Shown: positions 6,305 through 15,465, counted from the first letter of the stretch. The stretch: DNA of 64,000 nucleotides from JANQPX01 sp039197065 (GCA_039197065.1 JBCCUL010000004.1:186001-250000), one strand, 5' to 3'. Notes: generated from the letters alone by a model not told the origin. Translations and numbers: made by a program.

Positions 6305-9061
6305 TCATTCGACGTTGACGACGCGCAGGCCGAGATTGTTGTCACCGGCAACGAGATCGACGATGCGCGTCGGCTTCGTGCTGCAGGGCAGGGCGGCGGC
6401 GGCATCGCTGTTCGCCCTGTCGTCAGCGCAGGTTGCCTCAGCAAAGAACAGATAGGTTCCGGGCGCAGGCAGGTTGCCAAAGGGGCCGAACGTCACGTCG
6501 GTGTTTGGCGGCACGTCTTTTAGCGAGACGTCCGAGTCGTCAAGCTTTGTCCAATCGGTGGCCACCGCATCGTTCCACATGATCCCGTCGGGCTCAGCTG
6601 GAAGAGACCTGTACCAAACGCGGACCTGGACATTCGCGGCCACCTGACGGCCACGATTGTTGACCTTGACCCTAAGGCTGGTGCCGTCGCGCTGAATGGC
6701 GTCGGATGTCGCATGCCAGGCAGGCGCATCGTCACCATTGCTGGTCCAATCCAGCGAAACCGGCACATAGCCGCCAGGTCTCTTATAAACGACCTTGCCG
6801 GCTTCGGTTCTCTCCCAATTTGGCCGGTTGTCGGCAATGTAGATGTCGACCTCTTCCGGGTCGCCAGGCTTGTTGACGATCCTGTCGATGCTGGTGCCGT
6901 GCTGATACAAGCCCTGGGCCTCGAAGGCCCAGCGGATCAGCTTATGCGCGCAGCCTCCCATACGCTGGGGTGATGGAGGCACACCAGCGCTTGATTCGAA
7001 TGGCACCGGCACAGTGAAAGGCGACGACGTCCCGACGTCAGCGTCGATCAACCCGTCCACGAAATGCTCGACGATGGGGGCGGGCAGCACCAGGCACCGG
7101 ATCGCCTGCATAATCAGATAGACCGCGTAATGCGCCGCTGCTTCCCGCGCATCTTCGTCAGGTTCCCCATCCGACCTAGTAGTATCGCCGCCGAGACAAC
7201 GGTAGAGGCGAAACAGCGACGTCGAGAGAATCTGCTCCGCCTGATAGGCCTTGATATCGCCTAAACTGGTTCCGGCGGGAAGCCGCCTCAGCTCATCGAA
7301 CGTTCCGCCCCACGCCCAACCGTTCAGGACGCAGCGATCATGACGCCGGGTAAGAAAAACCCAAGGGAAGGTAACACCCCGACCCTGATCGACTTCACAT
7401 CCGGAGAACCGTGAATGGGGATCGGCAATAATCGCAGCGAGAGCATCCCCACAGCTGTGGGCAAACGGAAACTCCTTCTCGCCCGTCGCCGCGAGCAGGA
7501 GTACATGACAGAATTCATGCCACATCCATCGCTCGGCGGCAGCGAGGCCAAGCGGCTCTGCGGGACTTGGGTCCTTCCGATTCCAACGCTTCCTGGATCG
7601 ATGGGACAAATTCGCCAGCATCAGATGGACCTCGACGCCAGGCGGTTCGTCCTCAGCATTCGATCTGACCTCAGCATTGACAGTCTGTCCGTCTTTGCCA
7701 GGACCTTTGTTCGAACCGGAGCGATAATACACAAGAACAGGCAGCGTTGCTGCGTGAAACATATCGGCCGGAGCGATGCCATAGGCTTTCAAGCGATCGA
7801 ATAGCTGCTTCGTGTTGTGATAGGCACTTACGGCCGCGAAATCGTTCGTGCGAATGGCAGGCTTATCACCGCCCGGAAGGTTCACAGACTTGGTTTTTTT
7901 TTCCTTCTTAAGGTAAGGCAGGTCTTCCCGTACGAATCGGGAGTGCTCGATCTTAAACTCGCCGTCTGATTCCAGCGGATCGGGAAACTTCCCCCCATCC
8001 TCGCGAAAGGTGTTCAGAATCTCCTTGCATCGCGTCGGCCGCCTCTTCCGGTCCGGCGTATCAGGGTTGAGTCTCGACGACATCGGATCCTGACGAAACA
8101 GGTCCGCATGACCTGGATGGGCGTTGACGACCAGGCTCGCCCTTTCGAGGCACCGGATCCTGCATGCGGCTTTCCTGCGGCAACCTTCGATGACGAATTC
8201 GAAGGATGTCGGTTCGTGCGGGTAGTCGAAGGGACGTTCCGGATCGGGACGACCGACGCCGGTGCCGTTGAACTCGAAGTCCGTGTCGAACAACCTGACC
8301 TTACGAAAGACGACGTTCTCGAGGCCAAGTTCGCTTTCGACCTGCTGCCTGTAGCCACTGATCAGCTCGTCGATGGAGACGAGTTCGTCGTCAGAGACAG
8401 GGGCAAGATACTTGCCGGACGGGATCGATGCGCGCATCGATGTGATGCGGATTCGAAAAGTCCCCCCATCCTCAGGCTGGATGTGGGCGATGACGGTGAG
8501 GCCAAATCCCGAATCCAGGAACCGTCCCTTGTCGAATTCGCCGGCCAGCAGGACGATGGTGCGGGTCTTCTTGGCCTCGTCTTCCTCATGCCGGAAAGCT
8601 TTGAGCGACGCGGCCAGCGGAACCAACCCCTCCACCAGATGTGCCGGCTCGGTCGGCACCCAGCCGAAGCTCTTGGCGAGCTCAACGGCCGTCTGGCCCG
8701 ATCTGTCTTCCGCCGAGGGCGCTAAGGAATCCAGCCAATCCTTGGGCAGCCCCAAAGCATCGAACTGGTCCGCGCCTCGACCATCGAGCGCGGCAAACGC
8801 CTCGGGCAGCCCGAGACGCGTCCTGTTATCCCGGTCGGCTATGAAGTCTCTTAGCTTCGTCAGATAGGTGTGGGCAATCGGCTGCAGCGATTGCGCATCC
8901 GGCTCTTCCGACACCCGCCACATAAAGGGCGTTGCCCAATGACTGACCACGACAGAGCCCGGTCTGGCATCGTTCGGATCCTGCACCCGGTCAAATCGAA
9001 CTTGAAATCCGCTTGGCGACCAATCGGGCTGGCCTTGCGCTGAATGTTCCTCGACCATCAT
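6305..9061 (-). CDS. Large uncharacterised protein with HExxH metalloprotease-like motif
   Basis: 918 residues, starting at ATG 9061 or the adjacent 9058. I do not recognise a family over the full length. Near residues 508-541 is AAERWMWHEFCHVLLLAATG, with HEFCH (515-519) in the form of a zincin active site, followed by FAHSCGDALAAI (533-544) that could provide a third ligand. This resembles gluzincin peptidases only at motif level. The C-terminal ~130 residues (LRVKVNNRGRQVAANVQVRVWY) look like an Ig-like/CARDB beta-sandwich. No signal peptide is seen. It converges on the Gly-Thr PAP2 gene with 13 bp between stops, and the two may be a functional pair, though convergence argues against an operon. 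Confidence 0.6.
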   Translation of the reverse strand: MMVEEHSAQGQPDWSPSGFQVRFDRVQDPNDARPGSVVVSHWATPFMWRVSEEPDAQSLQPIAHTYLTKLRDFIADRDNRTRLGLPEAFAALDGRGADQFDALGLPKDWLDSLAPSAEDRSGQTAVELAKSFGWVPTEPAHLVEGLVPLAASLKAFRHEEDEAKKTRTIVLLAGEFDKGRFLDSGFGLTVIAHIQPEDGGTFRIRITSMRASIPSGKYLAPVSDDELVSIDELISGYRQQVESELGLENVVFRKVRLFDTDFEFNGTGVGRPDPERPFDYPHEPTSFEFVIEGCRRKAACRIRCLERASLVVNAHPGHADLFRQDPMSSRLNPDTPDRKRRPTRCKEILNTFREDGGKFPDPLESDGEFKIEHSRFVREDLPYLKKEKKTKSVNLPGGDKPAIRTNDFAAVSAYHNTKQLFDRLKAYGIAPADMFHAATLPVLVYYRSGSNKGPGKDGQTVNAEVRSNAEDEPPGVEVHLMLANLSHRSRKRWNRKDPSPAEPLGLAAAERWMWHEFCHVLLLAATGEKEFPFAHSCGDALAAIIADPHSRFSGCEVDQGRGVTFPWVFLTRRHDRCVLNGWAWGGTFDELRRLPAGTSLGDIKAYQAEQILSTSLFRLYRCLGGDTTRSDGEPDEDAREAAAHYAVYLIMQAIRCLVLPAPIVEHFVDGLIDADVGTSSPFTVPVPFESSAGVPPSPQRMGGCAHKLIRWAFEAQGLYQHGTSIDRIVNKPGDPEEVDIYIADNRPNWERTEAGKVVYKRPGGYVPVSLDWTSNGDDAPAWHATSDAIQRDGTSLRVKVNNRGRQVAANVQVRVWYRSLPAEPDGIMWNDAVATDWTKLDDSDVSLKDVPPNTDVTFGPFGNLPAPGTYLFFAEATCADDRANSDAAAALPCSTKPTRIVDLVAGDNNLGLRVVNVE

Positions 9062-9360
9062 CTATCTCCAAACAAAACAATCGCGTTGTCATAAAATTTT
9101 AGTCGATCCCTAAAAGACTATAATAAGAAAGCCATGCCAACCTTCCTTTCAGATCGTCTTCCGTTCATCCGTCATCTTCAGCGCAGGTGGTTCTCGTGAA
9201 AACGGGATCATGATGTTGGCTCAGAAGGTCAAACGGCAGGCGCTTTCGCCTCCGCCCTGGCTGCACAGCAGGCGTTGACGGAACAGCCGATTGGTTAAGC
9301 CAAAATTAAGAAAATTCGTCGAAAGTAAGGCCGGAGACTTCGGATCGCATCCGACCCTGC
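9062..9360. other. Divergent intergenic region, 299 bp
   Basis: AT-richer than the surrounding genes. It must hold the promoters of the HExxH gene (leftward) and the histidine kinase gene (rightward). A TATAAT word lies at 9119-9124, but the TTGTCA at 9086 is too far away for a standard pair. No convincing operator or RNA was seen. Confidence 0.4.
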
Positions 9361-11055
9361 ATGAGTGACGGGCTGCAAATGGCAATCTGCTATCTTTCCG
9401 ACGAGGCCGAAGAGAATGGGGCAAAAGGCGCCTCCGGCCGGATGATCGATCTCGAAGCCTTTCGCAACGTGTTCGATGCTTCGCCGCAGGGCGTGATCGT
9501 TCATCGGCATCAAAAACCCCTTTACGTCAATCAGGCCTGGGCCAGCTTTCATGGCTATGAGATCGAAGATATCATGGCTCTCGAGACAGTCCTCGATCTA
9601 TTCTCGTCGGAGGACAGAGAGCGGCTGGCCAATTACAATAGAGATCGGCTCGCGGGCCTGCCTGCCCCGTTGCGTTACCACTACCAGATCATGCACAAGA
9701 ACGGCGCTCTCAAATGGGCGGAGGTCTTCGTTCAGCAGCTTGAATGGTTCGGCGAACACGCCGTTCAATGCACCGTTATCGATGCAAGATACCGGGATGA
9801 CGCCATGGCGGAAATGCTGCGGCGCGCCCACCAGGCCAACGAAAAATTCCTGGAAGCGATCAACGAATGTGCTGAAGGTTTCATCCTTTATGACAAGGCT
9901 TGCCGACTTCTGATCTGTAATCGTCGGATCAAACAGATGTATCCGGAACTGAAAGACGTCCTCAAACCTGGCGTGACCTACGAGGATGTCGTCCGGGCCC
10001 GTGTCAAGTTCGGTGCGATCGAGGATGCCGTCGGGCAGGAAGAAGCCTGGATCACCGATCGCGTCCGCGAGTTTGGCCAGCATAATCGCCAGCTCGATAT
10101 ACAGAGCTCGGACGGACGCTGGCATCAGATAAGCGAGCGGCTACTCGCTGATGGCTGCATCCTGCAAACGTCGATCGACATAACCGATCGGCTCTTGGCC
10201 GAGCGGACGTTGGAGAGGCACCGCGATCATCTCGAAGAGATGGTCAAAGAGCGCACGGCGGAGGTTGAGCGCCAAAAGCAGGTGGTCGCCGATTCGCTCG
10301 ACCGGGAACGGGAGCTCAGCGCGCTGCAGCGGCAATTCGTTTCCATGGTCTGCCACGAGTTCCGAACCCCGCTCTCCGTCATCGATGGGAATGCACAGCG
10401 CCTACTGCGGCGAAAGGACGACATCCAGACCGACCGTCTGGCGACCGGCTTGGACAAGATACGCATTTCCGTGAAACGGCTTACGGATTTGATGGAAACC
10501 GTGCTGAACGCTGCGCGTCTGGAAGCGGGCGCAATCGAATTTGATCCAAAGCCCTGCGATCCCGCTCTGATGATCACCGACGTCTGTGCCAACTATCTCG
10601 ACGTCAATCCCGACTTTCGGATCATGACGGACCTGAAACAGCTGCCCGACCGCTTCGCGATGGATGTCAAGCTCATGCGGCAGGTGGTGTCCAATCTGGT
10701 CTCCAATGCCATCAAATACTCGCCTCAAGGTTCTGAGATCTGGATCGAAGGGACCACCGCCGATGATGGCGCCTTGCGGCTCTCCGTCCGCGATCAGGGT
10801 GTCGGCATTCCAAAGGCGGAGCTGAAACAGCTGTTCGAGCGGTTCTTCCGTGCGAGCACGTCGGTCGGGATCGCCGGAACCGGGATCGGCCTCAGCATGG
10901 TGAAAGCGCTCGTCGATATGCATGACGGCACCGTCAGCGTCCTGAGCGAGGAGGGCGAGGGCACGACGTTCATCATCGATCTTCCGAAACGCGCCCTTGA
11001 ACCAGAAGCTGCGGAGAACACGGAAGCGGCCGCAGGCGATCAGGCCTTGGTCTGA
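9361..11055 (+). CDS. PAS-domain sensor histidine kinase (orphan)
   Basis: 564 residues, soluble, with no membrane segments. Two PAS-like sensor domains lie at ~34-145 (VFDASPQGVIVHRHQKPLYV) and ~163-280 (INECAEGFILYDKACRLLIC), then a coiled-coil (~285-325). The HisKA H-box is VCHEFRTPL with phospho-acceptor H332. The ATPase domain has N-box NLVSNA (445-450), G1 DQGVGIP (~478-484) and G2 GTGIGLSM (~506-513). It autophosphorylates and passes phosphate to a response regulator, but none is encoded beside it, so its partner is elsewhere. The 230 bp to the next gene contain only a small CAGATC/GATCTG hairpin (11171-11189). Confidence 0.92.
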   Translation: MSDGLQMAICYLSDEAEENGAKGASGRMIDLEAFRNVFDASPQGVIVHRHQKPLYVNQAWASFHGYEIEDIMALETVLDLFSSEDRERLANYNRDRLAGLPAPLRYHYQIMHKNGALKWAEVFVQQLEWFGEHAVQCTVIDARYRDDAMAEMLRRAHQANEKFLEAINECAEGFILYDKACRLLICNRRIKQMYPELKDVLKPGVTYEDVVRARVKFGAIEDAVGQEEAWITDRVREFGQHNRQLDIQSSDGRWHQISERLLADGCILQTSIDITDRLLAERTLERHRDHLEEMVKERTAEVERQKQVVADSLDRERELSALQRQFVSMVCHEFRTPLSVIDGNAQRLLRRKDDIQTDRLATGLDKIRISVKRLTDLMETVLNAARLEAGAIEFDPKPCDPALMITDVCANYLDVNPDFRIMTDLKQLPDRFAMDVKLMRQVVSNLVSNAIKYSPQGSEIWIEGTTADDGALRLSVRDQGVGIPKAELKQLFERFFRASTSVGIAGTGIGLSMVKALVDMHDGTVSVLSEEGEGTTFIIDLPKRALEPEAAENTEAAAGDQALV

Positions 11056-11285
11056 AGATCAGTCCCCGAGGCACGCCACCGCCACAAAACGCACCCAACG
11101 CCTCAAAGAAGCCCGCAGACAGCGCGACCGCATCGACACCATCCGGCCGATACCGTGTCGAGAGGCAGCTCAGATCTTTTCGGGATCTGGGAAACTAAAG
11201 AACACAGGCAAGAGCCATTGCATCCACGCGATTGGTCTGCGAGAGATCTGAGCCGACGGAACATGCTTCTGGAGCGGAGGCAAGA

Positions 11286-11894
11286 TTGGCTGATCTCATC
11301 GTCTACTATGCCCATCCTGGACAGCGCTTTTCTCGCGCGAACAAGGCGATGGCGGACGCGGCGCGCGAGCTGGATGGGATCAGCTTCGTCGATCTCTACG
11401 CCGATTATCCACGCCATGATATCGACGTGGACCGGGAGCAGACTAGGCTCTTGGACCATGACGTCATCCTCTTCCAGTTTCCGCTCTACTGGTATTCGAC
11501 GCCGAGCCTGGTGAAAGAATGGGAGGATCTGGTGCTGGAGCACGGCTTTGCCTATGGCTCCGGCGGCGACAAGCTCGCGGGCAAGACCATGATGCTGGCG
11601 CTTACCGCGGCCGGCCCGAAGGATGCCTATACGCCCGATGGCTATCAGCATTACCCGCTGCGCACCTTCCTGACCCCGCTGGAGCAGACAGCAAGGCTCT
11701 GCAAGATGCGCTTCGCAACGCCCTATGTGCTGCATGCCGCCCTAAATGCGGAGGAGGACGGCGACATCGCAAGCCATGCCGAGGGCTATGCGCAGCTCCT
11801 CGGCGCGATCCGCGATGACCGCTACGATTTCGACGCCGTGTCAGCGAAGGAGATCGTGACCCACGCCGATCTTCCCATTCTGGAGAAGGTGTGA
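11286..11894 (+). CDS. kefF: KefF/MdaB-like NAD(P)H:quinone oxidoreductase, potassium-efflux ancillary protein
   Basis: 202 residues from a TTG at 11286, chosen because GGAGG stands 7-8 bases upstream and the flavodoxin-like fold starts at once (LIVYYAHP). Family marks include HPGQRFSRANKAMADAA, DHDVILFQFPLYWYSTPSLVKEWEDLVL and GYQHYPLRTFLTPLEQTARLC. Homologues are FMN enzymes that reduce quinones; KefF binds to and activates the KefC antiporter. The gene ends 3 bp before the KefC-like gene, the classical kefFC order, which supports the call. Confidence 0.85.
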   Translation: MADLIVYYAHPGQRFSRANKAMADAARELDGISFVDLYADYPRHDIDVDREQTRLLDHDVILFQFPLYWYSTPSLVKEWEDLVLEHGFAYGSGGDKLAGKTMMLALTAAGPKDAYTPDGYQHYPLRTFLTPLEQTARLCKMRFATPYVLHAALNAEEDGDIASHAEGYAQLLGAIRDDRYDFDAVSAKEIVTHADLPILEKV

Positions 11895-11897
11895 CCG

Positions 11898-13880
11898 ATG
11901 ACAGACTTCCTGCTCCTGGCCTTCGTCTTCCTTTCCGCCGGCGTGATCGCCGTCCCGATCGCGTCGCGTCTGGGCCTGGGCTCAGTGCTCGGCTATCTCA
12001 TCGCCGGCATCATCATCAGCCCGCTCCTGGCCGCCCTTCAGGTCGACGTGATCGCGATCCAGCATTTCGCCGAGTTCGGCGTCGTCATGATGCTGTTCCT
12101 CGTCGGCCTCGAACTGGAGCCGCGGCTGCTCTGGGAAATGCGCGGCAAGCTTCTGGGCCTTGGCGGCCTGCAGGTGGCTGGCACCACGGCCGCGGTCATG
12201 GGCGTTGCCATGGCCCTTGGCCAGCCCTGGACGATCGCGCTCGCCATCGGCCTCATCTTCGCATTGTCCTCGACGGCGATCGTGCTGCAGACCCTGAACG
12301 AGAAGGGGCTGATGCGCTCCGATGGCGGCCAATCCAGCTTTTCCGTGCTTCTCTTTCAGGATATCGCCGTCATTCCGATGCTGGCACTCATCCCGCTCCT
12401 GGCCATGCCCGAACTGATGGACGCCGCCGGACATGGCGCTGCGGAGGCGGGCGCGCATGGCGCAAGCCATGATCACGCAGACGGCCATGACGATCATGGG
12501 GGTCACGGCGGCGGCTTCAGCCTGGTCGCCGGCCTGAACGGCTGGCAGACCACGCTGGTCACTCTCGCCGCCATCGGCGCCGTGGTCCTGGGTGGCGCCT
12601 ATCTAACACGGCCGATTTTCCGCTTCATCGCCATTGCGGGCCTGCGCGAGCTCTTTACCGCCGCCGCCCTCATGTTCGTGGTCGGCATAGCGCTCCTCAT
12701 GACGCTGGTCGGTCTATCGCCCGCGCTTGGGACCTTTCTCGCCGGCGTCGTGCTCGCCAACAGCGAGTATCGCCATGAGCTCGAGAGCGATATCGACCCG
12801 TTTCGCGGGCTGCTGCTCGGTCTCTTTTTCATCACCGTCGGCGCCGGCATCGATTTCGCGCTGCTGTTCGACAACATCGTCTCGATCCTGGCGCTTACCC
12901 TTGGCCTCATCGCGCTCAAGGTCGGCATCCTCCTCCTTCTGGCCCGTCTCTTCCGGCTCGAAGGCGCCGACAAATGGCTCTTCGGTCTCAGTCTGGCGCA
13001 GGCGGGCGAGTTCGGCTTCGTGCTTTTGTCCTTCACCGTGGCGAACCAGGTCATCCCAGAGAGTATCGCCGACCAGCTGCTTTTGATCGTGGCGCTTTCC
13101 ATGCTGCTGACGCCGGCACTTTTCATCCTCTACGAACGCATCATCGAGCCGCGTTTCGCAGCCAGTCAGGAACGTGAAGCCGACAAGATCGAGGAGCCCG
13201 GCGACATCATCATCGCGGGTCACGGTCGCTTCGGCGGGATCGTGAACCGCATGCTGCGCGCGGCGGGCTACACGCCGACGGTGCTGGATTACAGCGCCGC
13301 CCATCTCGATGCGCTGCGCGCCTTCGGCTTCAAGCTGTTCTATGGGGACGCCACGCGTCCGGACCTTTTGCATGCCGCCGGCATCGAAAAGGCGCGGCTC
13401 CTGATCATCGCCATCGACGGCAAGGAGCCGATCACGGAACTGGTGCGCTATGTCCGAAAGACCTATCCGGATGTTTGGATCGTCGCGCGCGCGTTCGATC
13501 GCCAGCATGTCTATGACCTCTACGCCGCCGGCTGCCGCGACATCATCCGCGAGACCTTCGACAGCAGCGTCCGCGCCGGCCGCACCGCCTATGAAGCGCT
13601 CGGCATGCATCCTTTCGACGCCGAACAGCTCGCGCGAAAATTCACCGAGGACGATCGCCACATCCTGCGCGAGATGGCCGAGGTGCACGATCCGGATGTC
13701 CTGCCGCATCTGAACCCGGCCTATGTCGAGCGCTCGCGCCGCCTGATGGAGGAACGCGAGGCGCAGATCTTCGGCAAGGGCCGCGCCTTCGCAACGCGCA
13801 CCGACCGCGGCTGGTCCCCACCGACGACGGACGATGTCGAGGCTGTGACGGCGGATCAGGCGAAGCTCACGCAGGGCTGA
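11898..13880 (+). CDS. kefC: KefC-like potassium/proton antiporter with RCK (TrkA-N) domain
   Basis: 660 residues. Residues ~1-410 form a CPA2 antiporter membrane domain, including AEFGVVMMLFLVGLELEPRL and LALAIGLIFALSSTAIVLQTL-type segments. The cytosolic RCK N domain begins near 433 with the NAD-binding turn IIIAGHGRFGGIVNRMLR and continues through GDATRPDLLHAAGIEKARLL. E. coli KefC is gated by glutathione adducts; whether this protein binds glutathione is not shown by sequence. Unusual is a His-rich insertion near residues 177-210 (DHADGHDDHGGHGGG) in a loop between helices, which would bind divalent metal. It is translated with the KefF-like gene. Confidence 0.9.
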   Translation: MTDFLLLAFVFLSAGVIAVPIASRLGLGSVLGYLIAGIIISPLLAALQVDVIAIQHFAEFGVVMMLFLVGLELEPRLLWEMRGKLLGLGGLQVAGTTAAVMGVAMALGQPWTIALAIGLIFALSSTAIVLQTLNEKGLMRSDGGQSSFSVLLFQDIAVIPMLALIPLLAMPELMDAAGHGAAEAGAHGASHDHADGHDDHGGHGGGFSLVAGLNGWQTTLVTLAAIGAVVLGGAYLTRPIFRFIAIAGLRELFTAAALMFVVGIALLMTLVGLSPALGTFLAGVVLANSEYRHELESDIDPFRGLLLGLFFITVGAGIDFALLFDNIVSILALTLGLIALKVGILLLLARLFRLEGADKWLFGLSLAQAGEFGFVLLSFTVANQVIPESIADQLLLIVALSMLLTPALFILYERIIEPRFAASQEREADKIEEPGDIIIAGHGRFGGIVNRMLRAAGYTPTVLDYSAAHLDALRAFGFKLFYGDATRPDLLHAAGIEKARLLIIAIDGKEPITELVRYVRKTYPDVWIVARAFDRQHVYDLYAAGCRDIIRETFDSSVRAGRTAYEALGMHPFDAEQLARKFTEDDRHILREMAEVHDPDVLPHLNPAYVERSRRLMEEREAQIFGKGRAFATRTDRGWSPPTTDDVEAVTADQAKLTQG

Positions 13881-13939
13881 GCGAGCCTGCCGAAACGATA
13901 ATCGCCCGGCCTTGCCTCAATCATGCTGATCCGACGGCT

Positions 13940-14042
13940 AGAGCTTTTTCCGATCAAGTGGAACCACTTGATCGATAAGAAAATGCGGCGAAACAAAGAG
14001 ATAGAGCATCTGTTTCGATCGCTTGCGATCGGAAACTGCTCT
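13940..14042 (+). repeat. Two-hairpin intergenic repeat, copy 1 (family E)
   Basis: About 103 bp between kefC and the convergent metal transporter gene. It starts AGAGCTTTTTCCGA, has a perfect stem CGATCAAGTGG/CCACTTGATCG (13951-13974, 2-nt loop), the core ATGCGGCGAAACA, GAGATAGAGC, and a second stem TTTCGATCG/CGATCGGAAA (about 14012-14034). Copy 2 at 38384-38485, opposite strand, keeps the core and both stems with different stem bases. It is also a plausible terminator for kefC. Confidence 0.75.
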
Positions 14043-14164
14043 AGAGCATTTCCGGGGCAAGTCGATCCAGCCCCCCCTCCCGGCCACCCATAGGGTACCC
14101 TTGCATTGGGTGGTCGGGAGGGGGTACGGGCCGGTGCCGCGTAAACCTGACTAGAAAGTGCTCT
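14042..14164. repeat. Nested GC-rich inverted repeat
   Basis: Outer arms TAGAGCATTTC (from 14042) and GAAAGTGCTCTA (ending 14164) enclose an inner inverted repeat with 18-bp arms, 14073-14090 and 14107-14124, one mismatch, consisting of C5TCCCGGCCACCCA and its complement. It abuts the family E repeat. Could be a terminator or a miniature element remnant. Confidence 0.65.
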
Positions 14165-14250
14165 AATCCTCGAGGGCTGCGCGCTCATCCGATGGATCGT
14201 CAGACCAGCCCTGCTGCAGAACGCCGGGACCATGCTTTCCCGCCGGAGCG

Positions 14251-14398
14251 TTAACGCTCTTTTGACCAGCTCCTGTCACCATAACCCTCTGGTCCATGCG
14301 ATCCTGGGAGTCCGAGCCCAGCCCCAAAAGCTCCCTGCGGGCGGGCGGAGTCCCAGGGTCGCATGGACCGTGCAACATGATGGCAGATCGCGGTTAAC
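14251..14398. repeat. Long palindromic intergenic repeat, copy A
   Basis: The core 14291-14369 has arms starting GGTCCATGCGATCCTGGG with 24-bp pairing (2 mismatches) around a loop containing GCGGGCGGGC. The unit is bordered by TTAAC (14251) and GTTAAC (14393-14398). The gap 13881-14487 between convergent genes holds only this copy, the family E repeat and the nested hairpin. Other copies are at 35130, 38166 and 47637. Confidence 0.85.
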
Positions 14399-14487
14399 GG
14401 CCGGTAAAACGAACCTGATCGGTCGGCGGGCTGCTCAGCATAAGACGCCTTGATTGGCGACCAAGGCTCATCCTGGCGGGAGCGGGT

Positions 14488-15450
14488 CTAAAAGAGCGGG
14501 TGGTTGCTGATCGTCAGCGACGCCTTGAGCAGCGTCGCGCCGAAAAACGCGATCAGCAGCCCGCCGATGAAAGCGACCGCATGCAGTAGTCTGGCCGGCT
14601 TTTGCTCATGCATCGAGAGCATGTCGGCGAACGCCAGGGCGGATCTTCTTGCGTAGACGGAGAGCGTGGCCAGCGCCGCGACGGCGAGCCCGGTGCCGAT
14701 CGACATGGCGACTACGGCTGCGATGCCGGCCCAGATCAGACCGGTGGCAAAGGCAAGGATCAGCACGATGATCGCGCCGCTGCAGGGCCGAAGACCGACG
14801 GACAGGATCATGACGCCGATCTCGCGCAGGGTCAGCGGCTTCGAGAGGTCCGAGGCGCTTGGGCCGTGGCAGTGGTGACAATGGTCATGACCATGGGCGT
14901 GGTCGTGGACGTGATCATGGGATGATGCGCTGCGCCGGAAGAGATAGCGGCCGCTCCGCCACATCAGGAACACGCCGATCAGGCTGACCAAGCCGTAACT
15001 CAGCACTTCAAGGGCGATACCGGTTTCCTGCGAACTGCGGAGCGATCGTTCCAGAACCAGGGCGGTGACGCCGACGACGGTAATCGCCGTCACACCCTGC
15101 ATCAATGATGATAGGAAGGAGAGCAAAAGCCCCTGGCCGAGTCGGCTTTCGTGGGTCGCGAGATAGGTCGAAATCACCACCTTGCCATGGCCCGGCCCGA
15201 TCGCGTGAAACAGGCCGTAGAGAAAGCCGAGGCTGATCAGCGTCCAGTGCGCCGCCGGTCCGGCCTGCTCGACGGCGCGCATGGCGGTGGCGAGGTCTCT
15301 GTGCAGTTCCCGCTGCATCTGGATCGCGTAAATGACGGTCTTCTGCCAGGCGGCGGGAAGATCGATGAGGAGGACGACGGCCGTCAGACCCAGGACGAGG
15401 GCGACGATAGCGCCCGTTGCGACCGGCTTTCTAAGGATGCCTTCAATCAT
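14488..15450 (-). CDS. NicO/RcnA-family nickel/cobalt (divalent metal) transporter
   Basis: 320 residues, ATG at 15450. About six or seven membrane helices; family motifs are FHAIGPGHGKVVISTYL (~83-99) and GLRPCSGAIIVLILAFA (~216-232). A cytosolic loop between them is His-rich (HDHVHDHAHGHDHCHHC, ~180-196), typical for metal-handling NicO proteins. Members move Ni or Co, and some are in zinc-regulated loci. It lies 15 bp downstream of the DUF1007 gene in one operon. Given the ZrgA-like protein and ABC modules nearby, a role in zinc supply is a reasonable alternative to nickel. Confidence 0.87.
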   Translation of the reverse strand: MIEGILRKPVATGAIVALVLGLTAVVLLIDLPAAWQKTVIYAIQMQRELHRDLATAMRAVEQAGPAAHWTLISLGFLYGLFHAIGPGHGKVVISTYLATHESRLGQGLLLSFLSSLMQGVTAITVVGVTALVLERSLRSSQETGIALEVLSYGLVSLIGVFLMWRSGRYLFRRSASSHDHVHDHAHGHDHCHHCHGPSASDLSKPLTLREIGVMILSVGLRPCSGAIIVLILAFATGLIWAGIAAVVAMSIGTGLAVAALATLSVYARRSALAFADMLSMHEQKPARLLHAVAFIGGLLIAFFGATLLKASLTISNHPLF

Positions 15451-15465
15451 CTCGTCGCGAAACCT

